Source: Halomonas sp. CUBES01 (lineage in GTDB: Bacteria; Pseudomonadota; Gammaproteobacteria; Pseudomonadales; Halomonadaceae). Taken from it: DNA of 64,000 nucleotides. This document shows, piece by piece, positions 8,718 through 17,510 of this stretch. The translations under genes were made by a program, and so were the position numbers. The notes under the pieces are model-generated. The model was not told the DNA's origin and did no database searches. It saw nothing but the letters and a program-made list of their open reading frames with translations. The DNA lies in contig NZ_JAJLLW010000006.1 of the NCBI RefSeq assembly GCF_020991005.1, positions 186,001-250,000 on the forward strand, given 5' to 3'. Every line of letters begins with the position of its first letter. The first letter of the stretch is position 1.

Positions 8718-8842
8718 GAAACCTCATATTCGATCTGTCTGTGACACCCCCTTCGTTATATGGGGAGGCGTGATACCATTCAAGGTCTTAACTATGATAC
8801 CCATGATACGCCTTGGGCACTGTGAAGTCAGCGGAGAGGTCA

Positions 8843-9277
8843 ATGCCAACCGTCAATCGTTCCGCCTTGGTGCGGCACACCCCCAAACAAATGTTCGATC
8901 TGGTCAATGACTTCGAACGCTATCCAGAGTTTTTGCCGGGTTGTCGGCGTGCGCGCTTGCTCGAGCATGATGACGATCACCTGATCGGTGAAATGACCCT
9001 GGGGCGTGCAGGCGTCGAGCAGACGGTCACGACCCGTAACGACCTCTTCGCGCCGGAGCGTATCGAGATGTCGCTGGTCAGTGGCCCCTTCAAGCGTCTG
9101 ACCGGCCGCTGGCAGTTTATCCCCATGGGCGACGGCGCCTGTAAGGTGAGCCTGCACATGGAGTTCGAGTTCGCCAACCGCCTGTTGGGCATGGCCTTCG
9201 GTAAATTGTTCCAGCAGATAGCCGGACAGCTTGTTGATGCGTTCACCCGGCGAGCTGACGAGCTTCATGGACGCTGA
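8843..9277 (+). CDS. ratA: RatA-like START-domain protein
   Basis: 144 residues from the ATG at 8843, which follows GGAGAGG at good spacing; a longer in-frame TTG start upstream has no site. The whole protein is one START/polyketide-cyclase-like fold (PKQMFDLVNDFERYPEFLPGC start, FEFANRLLGMAFGK helix at the end), as in the YfjG/RatA family related to Coq10. In E. coli RatA was reported to block 70S ribosome formation, but homologues may act in ubiquinone handling, so the function is uncertain. It overlaps rnfH by 11 bases, as in many gammaproteobacteria where smpB, ratA, rnfH and bamE cluster. Confidence 0.88.
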   Translation: MPTVNRSALVRHTPKQMFDLVNDFERYPEFLPGCRRARLLEHDDDHLIGEMTLGRAGVEQTVTTRNDLFAPERIEMSLVSGPFKRLTGRWQFIPMGDGACKVSLHMEFEFANRLLGMAFGKLFQQIAGQLVDAFTRRADELHGR

Positions 9278-9590
9278 CACCCACGCGGTCGAAGTGGCAT
9301 TCGGCCTGCCGTATAAACAGCGCCTGGTCGCGCTGGATGTGCCACCGGGCACCACCGCTCGAGAGGCCGTGGCGCTTGCGGACCTACCTAACCTTTTTCC
9401 CGAATTGCCCCGTGACACCTTCGATGGGGCACCGCTGGGTATTTTTGGCCAGGCGCTGCGTGACCCGGCGCAATATATCCTTGCGCCGGGTGATCGGGTA
9501 GAGGTCTACCGGCCGCTGCTGATCGACCCCAAGGCCGCTCGCCGTGAACGCGCAAAGCGCCAGGCGAGCGGCACGGCCGATCAGAGCTGA
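9267..9590 (+). CDS. rnfH: RnfH-family protein (UPF0125)
   Basis: 107 residues from ATG 9267. It has a ubiquitin-like beta-grasp fold family signature: an N-terminal VEVAFGLPYKQRLVAL strand pair and the C-terminal GDRVEVYRPLLIDPK motif. The family is often found with ratA and sometimes with the Rnf electron-transport complex. Its biochemical role is not established. The start lies inside ratA, implying translational coupling. The stop overlaps the converging bamE stop by ten bases. Confidence 0.9.
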   Translation: MDADTHAVEVAFGLPYKQRLVALDVPPGTTAREAVALADLPNLFPELPRDTFDGAPLGIFGQALRDPAQYILAPGDRVEVYRPLLIDPKAARRERAKRQASGTADQS

Positions 9591-10045
9591 GCGTCGGGTG
9601 AGAAGTTGGTGGGGCCAGGCGTCGGATTCTGTATGCGCTCGTTGGGGATAGTGTCGCCTGGCGCGACGGTATCCGTGGCCGGGCCGCCACCGCCTTCAAC
9701 GTCGAGCGGAATATCCTCGGACAAGTCGCCTTCCCTGTCGATCTCGGCAAGCCTTCCCTGATTATCAAAGGTCAGCGTGACCCGGCGCTGCTCAACGCCT
9801 GCGTAGGCCTTGTCGAGTCGGAATACGTAGTCCCACTGGCGCGCATCGAAGGGGGCTTCGAGTAGCGGGCTGCCCATTACGTAGGTGACCTGTTCCTGAG
9901 TCATGCCCGGCTGCAGCTGATCGACCATGTCTTCGGTGACCAGATTGCCCTGGGGAATGTCGCGTTTGTACACGCCTACGTAGCTACAGCCGCTGATCAC
10001 GACAATGGAAACGGAGAGCGCGATGATTCGAGTCAATTTTTGCAT
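9581..10045 (-). CDS. bamE: Outer membrane assembly lipoprotein BamE
   Basis: 154 residues. A short signal sequence ends in the lipobox ISGC (Cys about residue 20), so the mature protein is lipid-anchored. The SmpA/OmlA domain follows, with the conserved LQPGMTQEQVTYVMGSP motif and the WDYVF strand. BamE is a small lipoprotein of the BAM complex that inserts beta-barrel proteins in the outer membrane. The C-terminal 45 residues are acidic and proline-rich with no known fold, longer than E. coli BamE. It is divergent from fur with a 72-base gap. Confidence 0.95.
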   Translation of the reverse strand: MQKLTRIIALSVSIVVISGCSYVGVYKRDIPQGNLVTEDMVDQLQPGMTQEQVTYVMGSPLLEAPFDARQWDYVFRLDKAYAGVEQRRVTLTFDNQGRLAEIDREGDLSEDIPLDVEGGGGPATDTVAPGDTIPNERIQNPTPGPTNFSPDAQL

Positions 10046-10117
10046 TTGAGCCTATTCTTCACTATCGTGGTTTCGGTCGATCATACCCGACCTAACCTGT
10101 TACTGCGAAGAGCAACC

Positions 10118-10570
10118 ATGGCCGATCAGAACCATGAATTACGCAAAGCCGGGCTGAAAGTGACCCTGCCGCGTGTCAAAATCCTGCAGATTCTCGAAAA
10201 TGCCTCGGGTCAGCACCACCTTAGCGCAGAAGAAGTGTATAAAACACTGATAGATGCGGGCGAAGATGTGGGGCTGGCGACCGTTTACCGTGTACTGACG
10301 CAGTTCGAGTCAGCCGGCCTTGTGATCCGTCACAATTTCGACGGTGGGCATGCCGTATTCGAGATGACGCAAGAAGACCATCATGACCACATGGTGTGTC
10401 TGGAAAGCGGTGAGATCGTCGAGTTTGTCGATGAGATCATCGAGCGCCGCCAGCAAGAAATTGCCGAAGAGCACGGCTACGAGTTGGTTGACCATGCCTT
10501 GGTGCTGTACGTGCGCCCCCGTGGGTCAGACATGACGCGCCAGGACAGCGGGCCTACTAACAAGAAGTAG
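10118..10570 (+). CDS. fur: Ferric uptake regulator Fur
   Basis: 150 residues from ATG 10118 (MADQNHELRKAG). The winged-helix DNA-binding domain covers about 1-85 (VGLATVYRVLTQFESAGLV is the recognition helix) and the dimerization/metal domain follows with the HHDHMVC motif. The first CxxC of E. coli Fur is reduced to CLES, as in Pseudomonas-type Fur, so structural zinc binding through cysteines is probably absent. Fur represses iron uptake genes when loaded with Fe2+. The divergence from bamE matches many gammaproteobacteria. A likely target in this window is the iron ABC transporter at 17488-20418. Confidence 0.96.
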   Translation: MADQNHELRKAGLKVTLPRVKILQILENASGQHHLSAEEVYKTLIDAGEDVGLATVYRVLTQFESAGLVIRHNFDGGHAVFEMTQEDHHDHMVCLESGEIVEFVDEIIERRQQEIAEEHGYELVDHALVLYVRPRGSDMTRQDSGPTNKK

Positions 10571-10603
10571 GGTGCCTGCCAGTGCGACTGGTATTGCGAG
10601 ATT

Positions 10604-10651
10604 CGCCCCTGGGCTACCCGGCAGACCATGCCGAGTGGCCTAGGGGCGTTT
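10604..10651 (+). terminator. Terminator of fur
   Basis: Stem CGCCCCT/AGGGGCG, extended inside by further paired segments and ending in TTTT, 34 bases after fur. Confidence 0.7.
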
Positions 10652-10681
10652 TCATGTCTATCAGCACGACCTGCCTGGTCG

Positions 10682-12355
10682 TCAGTGCGGCTGCCGCTGA
10701 CTGGCGTTGAGCATCTCCCGGGCGTGGGCGAGGGTCTGGTCGGATAGCTTGACGCCCCCTAGCATGCGGGCCAGCTCGCTTACCCGGCCGCTTTCATCCA
10801 GCAGTGCCATATGCGTAAGGGTGCTGTCGCGTTTGGCGCGTTTTTCGATATGCAGGTGCTGATGTGCCTGGGCAGCGACCTGGGGCAGGTGGGTGACGGT
10901 CATGACCTGGCCGTTTTCGCCCAGCTTGCGCAGTAGCTGGCCGACGATTTCGGCAGTGGCGCCGGATACGCCGACGTCTACTTCGTCGAACACCAGGCTG
11001 GGAATTGTGGAGTGGGACGCGGCGACCACCTGAATGGCAAGGCTGATACGCGAAAGCTCACCGCCGGACGCTACCTTGGTGAGCGGTCGGGCAGGCTGGC
11101 CGGGGTTGGCGCTGATCAGGAAATGAACCTGGTCGAGGCCTTCCACCCCCGGGGTGTCGCGGGCGGTGACCTCAACCTCGAAACGTGCCTTGCCCATGGC
11201 CAAAAAGCTCAGCTGTTGCTGAACCTCCTTACCCAGCCGCACAGCGGCCTTCTGGCGTCCTTCGCTCAGCCGCTTGGCGTCGCGCCGATAGCGCTCGCGC
11301 AGCTCCGCCACCTGGGCGGCCAGGGCTTCGATATCGTTATCGCCACTCTCCAGTTCGGCGACTTCACGGCTCAGCTCGGCGTGCAGCGCGCAGACGTCCT
11401 CCGGCGCGACGTGGTGTTTGCGCGCGATGCGGTGCACGTCGGCCAGGCGCTCTTCCACCCACGCCAGCCGCTCGGGGTCGAGCTCGGTGGTGCTGGCGAG
11501 GCGGTGGAGTTCGCCAGCGGCCTCTTCGACCTGAATGCGTGCATCGCTGAGCATGGCGAGGGTATTGGCCAGCGTGCCCTTGTCGCTGCCGGGGAGGGCG
11601 CTTAGATGCGCGTGCGCCTGGTTGAGCAGCGACAGCGCACCGCCTTCGTCGCTGGCACAGCAATCGGCGGCGAACTGCGTTTCGCGTAGGGTTTCGTCGG
11701 CGTGAGCCAGGGTGTGCTGCTCGTCTTCCAGGGTTTGCAGCTCGCCCTCGGCCAGGGCCAGTTGATCGAGCTCTTCTACCTGATAGCGCAGCAGCTGGCG
11801 CTTGGCTTCCACCTCGCTGCCCGCTTCCTTGCGCTGCTTGAGGCGCCGGTTGGCGCTGCGCCATTCGCGATACGTCTCGGCCAGCTGCTGAGTGGTGTCG
11901 CGCAGTCCCGCGTAATCATCCAGCAGCGCCAGGTGAGTTTCCTCGCGCATTAACGCCTGATGGGCGTGCTGGCCGTGAATCTGCACCAGCCGCTCGCCGA
12001 GCGATTTCAGGTCGCTGATAGTGGCCGGCTGGCCATTGATCCACGCCTTGGAGCGGCCGTTGGCCGTCACCACCCGCCGCAGCAGGCATTCATCACAGGG
12101 CAGCTCGCGGCTGCTGAGCCATTCGCGGGCCGCCGGCAGGTGCTGGATGTCAAAGCGCGCCGCGAGGTCGGTGCGTTCGCTGCCGTGGCGCACGCTACCG
12201 GCGTCGGCGCGCTCGCCCAGGCAAAGGCCCAGGGCGCCCAGCAGGATCGACTTGCCGGCGCCGGTCTCGCCGGTAATGGCGGTCATGCCATGGGTCAGGT
12301 CGAGCTCTAGGTGCTCAACGATCGCGTAATCTCGAATAGCAAGCTGAGTCAGCAT
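10682..12355 (-). CDS. recN: DNA repair protein RecN
   Basis: 557 residues from the ATG at 12355, preceded by AGGAGG; an in-frame extension to 12448 would cross the LexA-like box and is rejected. It is an SMC-like ATPase. Walker A is GETGAGKS near residue 30, a long coiled coil fills about 150-360, the ABC signature is SGGELSRISLA and Walker B is LVFDEVDVGVSG, near residues 430-480. RecN acts early in double-strand break repair, holding DNA ends with RecA. The LexA-like site upstream suggests strong SOS induction, as in E. coli. It is divergent from grpE. Confidence 0.96.
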   Translation of the reverse strand: MLTQLAIRDYAIVEHLELDLTHGMTAITGETGAGKSILLGALGLCLGERADAGSVRHGSERTDLAARFDIQHLPAAREWLSSRELPCDECLLRRVVTANGRSKAWINGQPATISDLKSLGERLVQIHGQHAHQALMREETHLALLDDYAGLRDTTQQLAETYREWRSANRRLKQRKEAGSEVEAKRQLLRYQVEELDQLALAEGELQTLEDEQHTLAHADETLRETQFAADCCASDEGGALSLLNQAHAHLSALPGSDKGTLANTLAMLSDARIQVEEAAGELHRLASTTELDPERLAWVEERLADVHRIARKHHVAPEDVCALHAELSREVAELESGDNDIEALAAQVAELRERYRRDAKRLSEGRQKAAVRLGKEVQQQLSFLAMGKARFEVEVTARDTPGVEGLDQVHFLISANPGQPARPLTKVASGGELSRISLAIQVVAASHSTIPSLVFDEVDVGVSGATAEIVGQLLRKLGENGQVMTVTHLPQVAAQAHQHLHIEKRAKRDSTLTHMALLDESGRVSELARMLGGVKLSDQTLAHAREMLNASQRQPH

Positions 12356-12403
12356 GGGGGCCTCCTGAGGCGCAGCGGAGCCAGCGTCGCCAGGGCGCTG
12401 GAG

Positions 12404-12423
12404 TATTGTTGTTTTATACAGTA
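12404..12423 (-). promoter_or_regulatory. LexA-like (SOS) box of recN
   Basis: On the minus strand TACTGTATAAAACAACAATA matches the LexA consensus TACTGTATATATATACAGTA well on the left: CTGT, N8, then ACAA in place of ACAG. It lies about 50 bases before the recN start, a normal operator position. Confidence 0.7.
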
Positions 12424-12447
12424 GTCGAAAACGCGCTTCAATGCCCA

Positions 12448-12476
12448 CTTGAGATGGCTTTCAAGATCCCCATATA
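12448..12476 (+). promoter_or_regulatory. Sigma-32 (heat shock) promoter of grpE
   Basis: CTTGAGA (12448-12454), a 13-base spacer, then CCCCATATA (12468-12476). This fits the sigma-32 consensus CTTGAAA-N11-16-CCCCATnT closely and lies 75 bases before the grpE ATG. Confidence 0.85.
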
Positions 12477-12550
12477 CCGTGCATAGCCAATTTGATTGCT
12501 ACTTACTATTGGGCATTCGAACAGCCCCCCGAACGATGCAGGAGCAAGGC

Positions 12551-13192
12551 ATGGCAAAAGAACCGCAAACCCCGTTGGATGACGAACTGGCTCGCCAAGA
12601 GCAAGAGGCCGAAACGCCGGAGCAGGCGTCGGAAGACCGTCTGGCCGAAGGCGAGCTGGAAGGCCTGATCAACGACGATGATGAAGCCGTCGTCGATCAA
12701 GTTGGTGACAGCGCCGAAGCTGACGCCCTGGCCGCCCAAGTGCAAGACCTGGAGCAGCGCCTGGCTGAAGCCAATGACCAGTCCATGCGGGCCGCTGCTG
12801 AAGCGCAGAACGTACGCCGGCGTGCCGAGCACGAAGCCGAAAAGGCGCGCAAATTTGCCCTGGAAAAGTTCGTCAAGGATCTGCTGCCGGTGGTCGACAG
12901 CCTGGAAAAGGCTCTCGAGTCGATGCAGGAAGACGCCTCCGAGGTGCATCGCGAAGGGGTCTCGATGACGCTGAAGATGCAGCTCGACGTGCTCAACAAG
13001 TTTGGTGTCGAGCGCATCGACCCGCAGGGCGAGCCCTTTGATCCCCAGGTTCACGAGGCCATGGCCATGGTGCCGAATCCCGAGGTCGAGCCCAACACCG
13101 TGATGGAAGTCATGCAGAAGGGCTACTCGCTGAACGGGCGCCTCGTTCGCCCCGCGATGGTCGTGGTCAGCCAGAAAGCGAGTGAGTCATAG
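12551..13192 (+). CDS. grpE: Nucleotide exchange factor GrpE
   Basis: 213 residues from ATG 12551, with AGGAGC just upstream. The N-terminal 60 residues are very acidic and probably disordered. A long coiled coil (about 60-115) follows, then the four-helix and beta-wing domain containing FDPQVHEAM and the C-terminal LNGRLVRPAMVVVS motif. GrpE releases ADP from DnaK and also acts as a thermosensor. A sigma-32 promoter lies upstream, and dnaK follows 122 bases later with its own heat-shock promoter. The acidic N-terminus fits a halophile. Confidence 0.97.
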   Translation: MAKEPQTPLDDELARQEQEAETPEQASEDRLAEGELEGLINDDDEAVVDQVGDSAEADALAAQVQDLEQRLAEANDQSMRAAAEAQNVRRRAEHEAEKARKFALEKFVKDLLPVVDSLEKALESMQEDASEVHREGVSMTLKMQLDVLNKFGVERIDPQGEPFDPQVHEAMAMVPNPEVEPNTVMEVMQKGYSLNGRLVRPAMVVVSQKASES

Positions 13193-13213
13193 GCGATCCG
13201 GGCATAAAAAGGC

Positions 13214-13241
13214 CTTGAAAACTTTCAGGTGGCCCCCAGAT
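13214..13241 (+). promoter_or_regulatory. Sigma-32 promoter of dnaK
   Basis: CTTGAAA (13214-13220), a 13-base spacer, then CCCCAGAT (13234-13241). The -35 element is perfect and the -10 has one change from CCCCATnT. It lies in the grpE-dnaK gap, 74 bases before the dnaK ATG. Confidence 0.8.
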
Positions 13242-13314
13242 AAAGGGGCAACCCCGCGGGATAACCCGCAATCAGTTTGACGTAGTGAATCAACCGAATC
13301 CGAGGTTCTAAATT

Positions 13315-15246
13315 ATGGGACGCATTATTGGCATTGATTTGGGCACCACCAACTCTTGTGTATCGGTGCTCGATGGAGACAGTGCAAAAGTTATCGAAAA
13401 CGCCGAGGGTGGTCGTACCACGCCGTCCATCATCGCCTATACCGAAGACGGCGAGACGCTGGTCGGCCAGGCGGCAAAACGCCAGGCGGTGACCAACCCG
13501 GAAAACACCCTTTACGCCATCAAGCGTCTGATCGGCCGTCGTTTCAAGGACGACGTCGTACAGAAAGACATCAAGATGGTGCCGTACAAGATCACCGAAG
13601 CCGACAACGGCGATGCCTGGGTGGAAGTGAAAGGCCAGAAGATGGCGCCGCCGCAGGTCAGTGCGGAAGTGCTCAAGAAGATGAAGAAGACTGCGGAAGA
13701 CTATCTCGGCGAAACCGTCACCGAGGCCGTCATCACCGTACCGGCCTACTTCAACGACAGCCAGCGTCAGGCCACCAAGGATGCGGGTCGTATCGCCGGT
13801 CTGGACGTCAAGCGCATCATCAACGAGCCGACCGCAGCGGCGCTCGCCTACGGCATGGACAAGTCGCGCGGTGACAAGACTATCGCGGTATACGACCTGG
13901 GTGGTGGTACCTTCGATATCTCGATCATCGAAGTGGCCGATGTCGACGGTGAAACCCAGTTCGAAGTGCTCGCGACCAACGGCGATACTTTCCTGGGCGG
14001 CGAAGACTTTGACCTGGCGTTGATCAACTACCTGGTCGACCAGTTCAAGTCTGACAGCGGTATCGACCTGTCCGGCGACAACCTGGCCATGCAGCGTCTG
14101 AAAGAAGCGGCCGAAAAAGCCAAGATCGAGCTGTCCAGCGCCCAGCAAACCGACGTTAACCTGCCGTACATCACGGCGGATAACACCGGGCCGAAGCACC
14201 TCAACGTCAAGGTCACTCGTGCCAAGCTGGAATCGCTGGTGGACGACCTGGTGCAGCGCTCGATGGAGCCGTGCAAGGTAGCGTTGAAAGATGCTGGTCT
14301 GTCGGCGTCTGAAATCGACGACGTGATCCTGGTCGGTGGTCAGACCCGCATGCCGCTGGTTCAGCAGAAAGCCGCTGAGTTCTTCGGCAAGGACGCACGC
14401 AAAGACGTGAACCCGGACGAAGCCGTGGCCGTCGGTGCAGCGATCCAGGGCGGCGTTCTGGGTGGTGACGTGAAAGACGTGCTGCTCCTCGACGTGACCC
14501 CGCTGACCCTGGGCATCGAAACTCTGGGTGGCGTCATGACGCCGCTGATCGAGAAGAACACCACCATCCCGACCAAGAAGACGCAAACCTTCTCCACGGC
14601 GGATGACAACCAGACGGCGGTGACCATCCATGCCGTTCAGGGTGAGCGCAAGCAAGTGTCGCAGAACAAGTCGCTGGGTCGTTTCGATCTTGCCGACATT
14701 CCGCCGGCGCCGCGCGGTGTGCCGCAGATCGAAGTGGCTTTTGACCTGGATGCCAACGGTATCCTCAACGTCTCGGCCAAGGACAAGGCGACCGGTAAAG
14801 AGCAGTCGATCGTCATCAAGGCGTCCAGTGGCCTGTCCGAGGAAGAAGTCGAACAGATGGTGCGCGATGCCGAAGCCCACGCCGACGAGGACAAGAAGTT
14901 CGAGGCGCTGGTGCAGCTGCGCAACCAGGCCGACGGCATGATTCACGCCACGCGCAAGACGCTGGAAGAAGCGGGTGACAAGGCCACCGATGACGAGAAG
15001 CAGTCCATCGAAACGGCCATCACCGAGCTGGAAGAAGCCACCAAAGGCGACGACCAAGAGCTTATCCAGCAAAAGCTCGACGCCTTGACCGAAGCCTCCG
15101 GCCAGCTGGCGCAGAAGATGTACGCCGAGCAGGCTGAAGGCGCCGAGCAGCCAGGCGAAGAGGGCGCTGAGCAGGCTAGCAAGCCCGAGGAAGACGTGGT
15201 TGACGCCGAGTACGAAGAAGTCAACGACGAGCAGAAGAAAAAGTAA
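13315..15246 (+). CDS. dnaK: Hsp70 chaperone DnaK
   Basis: 643 residues, full length. The ATPase domain (about 1-385) begins with [15 protein letters not shown] and contains [13 protein letters not shown] and the phosphate loop [14 protein letters not shown]. The linker [16 protein letters not shown] is intact, followed by the substrate-binding domain and helical lid. The tail is acidic and ends in a run of DAEYEEV then KKK, the EEV-like end seen in bacterial DnaK. It works with DnaJ and GrpE, both neighbours here, in folding, disaggregation and sigma-32 control. The first codon GTG-free ATG at 13315 is clear. Confidence 0.98.
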   Translation: MGRIIGIDLGTTNSCVSVLDGDSAKVIENAEGGRTTPSIIAYTEDGETLVGQAAKRQAVTNPENTLYAIKRLIGRRFKDDVVQKDIKMVPYKITEADNGDAWVEVKGQKMAPPQVSAEVLKKMKKTAEDYLGETVTEAVITVPAYFNDSQRQATKDAGRIAGLDVKRIINEPTAAALAYGMDKSRGDKTIAVYDLGGGTFDISIIEVADVDGETQFEVLATNGDTFLGGEDFDLALINYLVDQFKSDSGIDLSGDNLAMQRLKEAAEKAKIELSSAQQTDVNLPYITADNTGPKHLNVKVTRAKLESLVDDLVQRSMEPCKVALKDAGLSASEIDDVILVGGQTRMPLVQQKAAEFFGKDARKDVNPDEAVAVGAAIQGGVLGGDVKDVLLLDVTPLTLGIETLGGVMTPLIEKNTTIPTKKTQTFSTADDNQTAVTIHAVQGERKQVSQNKSLGRFDLADIPPAPRGVPQIEVAFDLDANGILNVSAKDKATGKEQSIVIKASSGLSEEEVEQMVRDAEAHADEDKKFEALVQLRNQADGMIHATRKTLEEAGDKATDDEKQSIETAITELEEATKGDDQELIQQKLDALTEASGQLAQKMYAEQAEGAEQPGEEGAEQASKPEEDVVDAEYEEVNDEQKKK

Positions 15247-15273
15247 GCCCTCTTTCTGCCAAGGAAAGCGGTG

Positions 15274-15295
15274 ACGCGGGAGCTAACTCCCGCGT
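15274..15295 (+). terminator. Hairpin between dnaK and dnaJ
   Basis: Perfect nine-base stem ACGCGGGAG/CTCCCGCGT with a CTAA loop, 27 bases after dnaK. The T content after it (TGCTGTTT) is modest, so it may lower rather than stop read-through into dnaJ, or protect the 3' end. Confidence 0.5.
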
Positions 15296-15370
15296 TGCTG
15301 TTTCCGCGGCCAACACGCACACAGTTAAATGTGCAGTTGCATGCATAGCTAACCAGGAGGCGTAGGACCC

Positions 15371-16522
15371 ATGTCCCAGCGCGATTATTACGAAGTCCTG
15401 GGTGTCGAGAAAGGGGCTGATCAGAAAGAGATCAAGAAGGCCTACCGTCGCCTGGCGCAAAAGTATCACCCCGATCGAAACCCCGACGATGACACCGCGG
15501 CGGAAAAATTCCGTGAGGTATCGGAAGCCTACGAAGTCCTCACCGACAGCGAAAAACGCGCGGCCTACGACCAGTTCGGTCATGCCGGCGTCGACGGTCA
15601 GGGTGGTGGCTTTGGTGGCGGTGGTTTCGGCGGCGGTGGCGCCGGCGATTTCAGCGACATCTTCGGCGATGTGTTTGGCGATATCTTTGGTGGCGGCGGA
15701 CGCCGGCGTGGCCCCAATGCGCCCGCACGCGGCTCCGATCTGCGCTATAACCTAGAGCTGGATCTGGAAAACGCGGTGGGAGGTACCACCGTCGATATCC
15801 GCGTGCCGCGTCATATCGAATGCGATCGCTGCGACGGCGGCGGTGCCGAGCCGGGGTCAAGCAAGGATACCTGCCCCACGTGCCACGGCCACGGCCAGGT
15901 GCGCATGCAGCAGGGCTTTTTCGCGGTTCAGCAGACCTGCCCCACGTGCCATGGCTCAGGTCAGCACATCAAGGTGCCGTGCCATAAGTGTAACGCTGAA
16001 GGGCGCGTGCGCGAGACCCGTACGCTGTCGGTGAAGATTCCGCCCGGCGTGGATACCGGCGACCGTATCCGTCTCAATGCGGAAGGCGAAAGCGGCATCA
16101 ACGGTGGCCCGCCCGGCGACCTGTATGTCCAGGTGGCTATCAAGCCGCACCATATCTTCCAGCGCGACGGCAAGCACCTGCAGTGCGACGTGCCGATCAA
16201 CTTCGTTGATGCCGCCCTCGGCGGCGAGCTGGAAGTGCCGACGCTCGACGGCCGTGTGAAGCTGAAGATTCCGCCCGAGACCCAGACCGGCAGGCTGTTC
16301 CGGCTGCGCGGTAAAGGCGTCAAGCCCGTGCGTGGCGGTACCCCGGGCGACCTGCTGTGCAAGGTCGTGGTGGAAACGCCGGTCAACCTCAACGACGAGC
16401 AGCAAGACCTCTTGCGTCAGCTGCAGAAGAGCCTGGACGGCACCAACAGCCACAGCCACTCGCCCAAGAAAACCGGCTTCTTCGACAGCGTGAAGAAGTT
16501 TTTTGAAGAGATGAAGCCGTAA
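15371..16522 (+). CDS. dnaJ: Hsp40 co-chaperone DnaJ
   Basis: 383 residues. The J domain (about 1-70) has the HPD tripeptide in [10 protein letters not shown] that stimulates DnaK ATPase. A Gly/Phe-rich linker (about 75-115) follows, then a zinc-binding region with four CxxCxGxG-type repeats: [24 protein letters not shown] and CHKCNAEG (the last has Ala for Gly). Two beta-barrel substrate domains complete it. AGGAGG lies ten bases before the ATG. It follows dnaK after a hairpin and is closed by a strong terminator. Confidence 0.98.
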   Translation: MSQRDYYEVLGVEKGADQKEIKKAYRRLAQKYHPDRNPDDDTAAEKFREVSEAYEVLTDSEKRAAYDQFGHAGVDGQGGGFGGGGFGGGGAGDFSDIFGDVFGDIFGGGGRRRGPNAPARGSDLRYNLELDLENAVGGTTVDIRVPRHIECDRCDGGGAEPGSSKDTCPTCHGHGQVRMQQGFFAVQQTCPTCHGSGQHIKVPCHKCNAEGRVRETRTLSVKIPPGVDTGDRIRLNAEGESGINGGPPGDLYVQVAIKPHHIFQRDGKHLQCDVPINFVDAALGGELEVPTLDGRVKLKIPPETQTGRLFRLRGKGVKPVRGGTPGDLLCKVVVETPVNLNDEQQDLLRQLQKSLDGTNSHSHSPKKTGFFDSVKKFFEEMKP

Positions 16523-16558
16523 GGCTCAGCGAGTGCCATTTAGCTAAGTGTTGGGTTC

Positions 16559-16587
16559 AAAAACCCCCGGTTCGTCCGGGGGTTTTT
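16559..16587 (+). terminator. Terminator of dnaJ
   Basis: Stem AAAAACCCCCGG/CCGGGGGTTTTT with a TTCGT loop. This strong terminator closes the grpE-dnaK-dnaJ group. Confidence 0.92.
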
Positions 16588-16610
16588 GCCGTTTGGGAAG
16601 AGTGATCGCC

Positions 16611-17510
16611 ATGGATAACCGTCAGGAAAGACCCGTCAGGGGTATCTTGCTCAGGGTGCTGTCAGGGGCGCTGTTTACCGGCATGCTGGTGTGCATCAAG
16701 GCCGTTAGTGATGAGGTGCCGGTCGGGCAGTCGGTGTTTTATCGTTCGCTGTTTGCGCTCGTGCCCATCGTGGTGTTTCTGGTGCTGCGCCGGGAGTTTC
16801 CCGGCGGGCTGGCCACGCGTCGGCCGCTGGGGCATGCGCTGCGTTCCGGCTTGGGGGCTGCCGCCATGTTTGCCTCCTTTGCGGCGGTGGCACTGTTGCC
16901 CGTGGCGGAAACCACGCTGCTCGCGCAGCTGACGCCGGTGTTCATGGCTGTTGGCGGGGTGGTGTTGCTGGGCGAGCGCTTCTCGTTCTATCGCGCGGGC
17001 GCGCTGGGGTTGGCGCTGGCGGGGGTGGCCGTGCTGGTGCTGCCGGGGCTCGAAGCGAGCCGCGCGCATGGCCAGCTGGCCGGCTATGCGCTGGGCGGGC
17101 TGAGCGCACTGCTGACTGCCGGCGCGCTGCTGACCGTCAGGCGTATTTCACGCACCGAGACGGCAGCGTCCATCGCGTTCTACTTCATTCTGGTGGCGGC
17201 GCTGGCGGGGCTGGCAACCCTTCCGCTGGGCTGGGCATCGCTGACGCAGACAGCGTTTGCTCTGTTGGTGCTGTCGGGGTTGTTTGGCGGGGCGGCGCAC
17301 ATTGCGATGACGCTGGCGCTCCGCTACGCCGAAGCCTCGCGTCTGGCGCCTTATGAGTACATCGCACTGGTGTGGCCGGTGTTGGCGGACTGGCTACTGT
17401 TTGGCCTGCCGGTGTCCAGCGGCTTTATATTGGCCCTGCCGCTGCTGCTTGGCGGGGTGGGGCTGGCGACCCTGGAAGGCCGCCGGGCTAAACGGCTTCT
17501 TCGACAATAA
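16611..17510 (+). CDS. DMT-superfamily (EamA) permease
   Basis: 299 residues from ATG 16611; a longer frame would start inside the dnaJ terminator. It has ten predicted membrane helices in two EamA repeats (about 10-140 and 155-290). Motifs such as PVGQSVFYRSLFALVPI and LLAQLTPVFMAVGGVVLLGE are typical of drug/metabolite exporters of the RhaT/YdcZ-like group. Substrate cannot be predicted; amino acid or metabolite efflux is common in the family. The 3' end overlaps the converging ABC ATPase gene by 23 bases. Confidence 0.88.
   Translation: MDNRQERPVRGILLRVLSGALFTGMLVCIKAVSDEVPVGQSVFYRSLFALVPIVVFLVLRREFPGGLATRRPLGHALRSGLGAAAMFASFAAVALLPVAETTLLAQLTPVFMAVGGVVLLGERFSFYRAGALGLALAGVAVLVLPGLEASRAHGQLAGYALGGLSALLTAGALLTVRRISRTETAASIAFYFILVAALAGLATLPLGWASLTQTAFALLVLSGLFGGAAHIAMTLALRYAEASRLAPYEYIALVWPVLADWLLFGLPVSSGFILALPLLLGGVGLATLEGRRAKRLLRQ

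Noticed and set aside
13225..15072. 615-codon minus-strand frame opposite dnaK
   Set aside because: It is the antisense shadow of a highly biased gene; dnaK is certain and the shadow has no family features.
15600..15720. Gly-rich repeat in dnaJ as a mobile or simple repeat
   Set aside because: It is the normal Gly/Phe linker of DnaJ.
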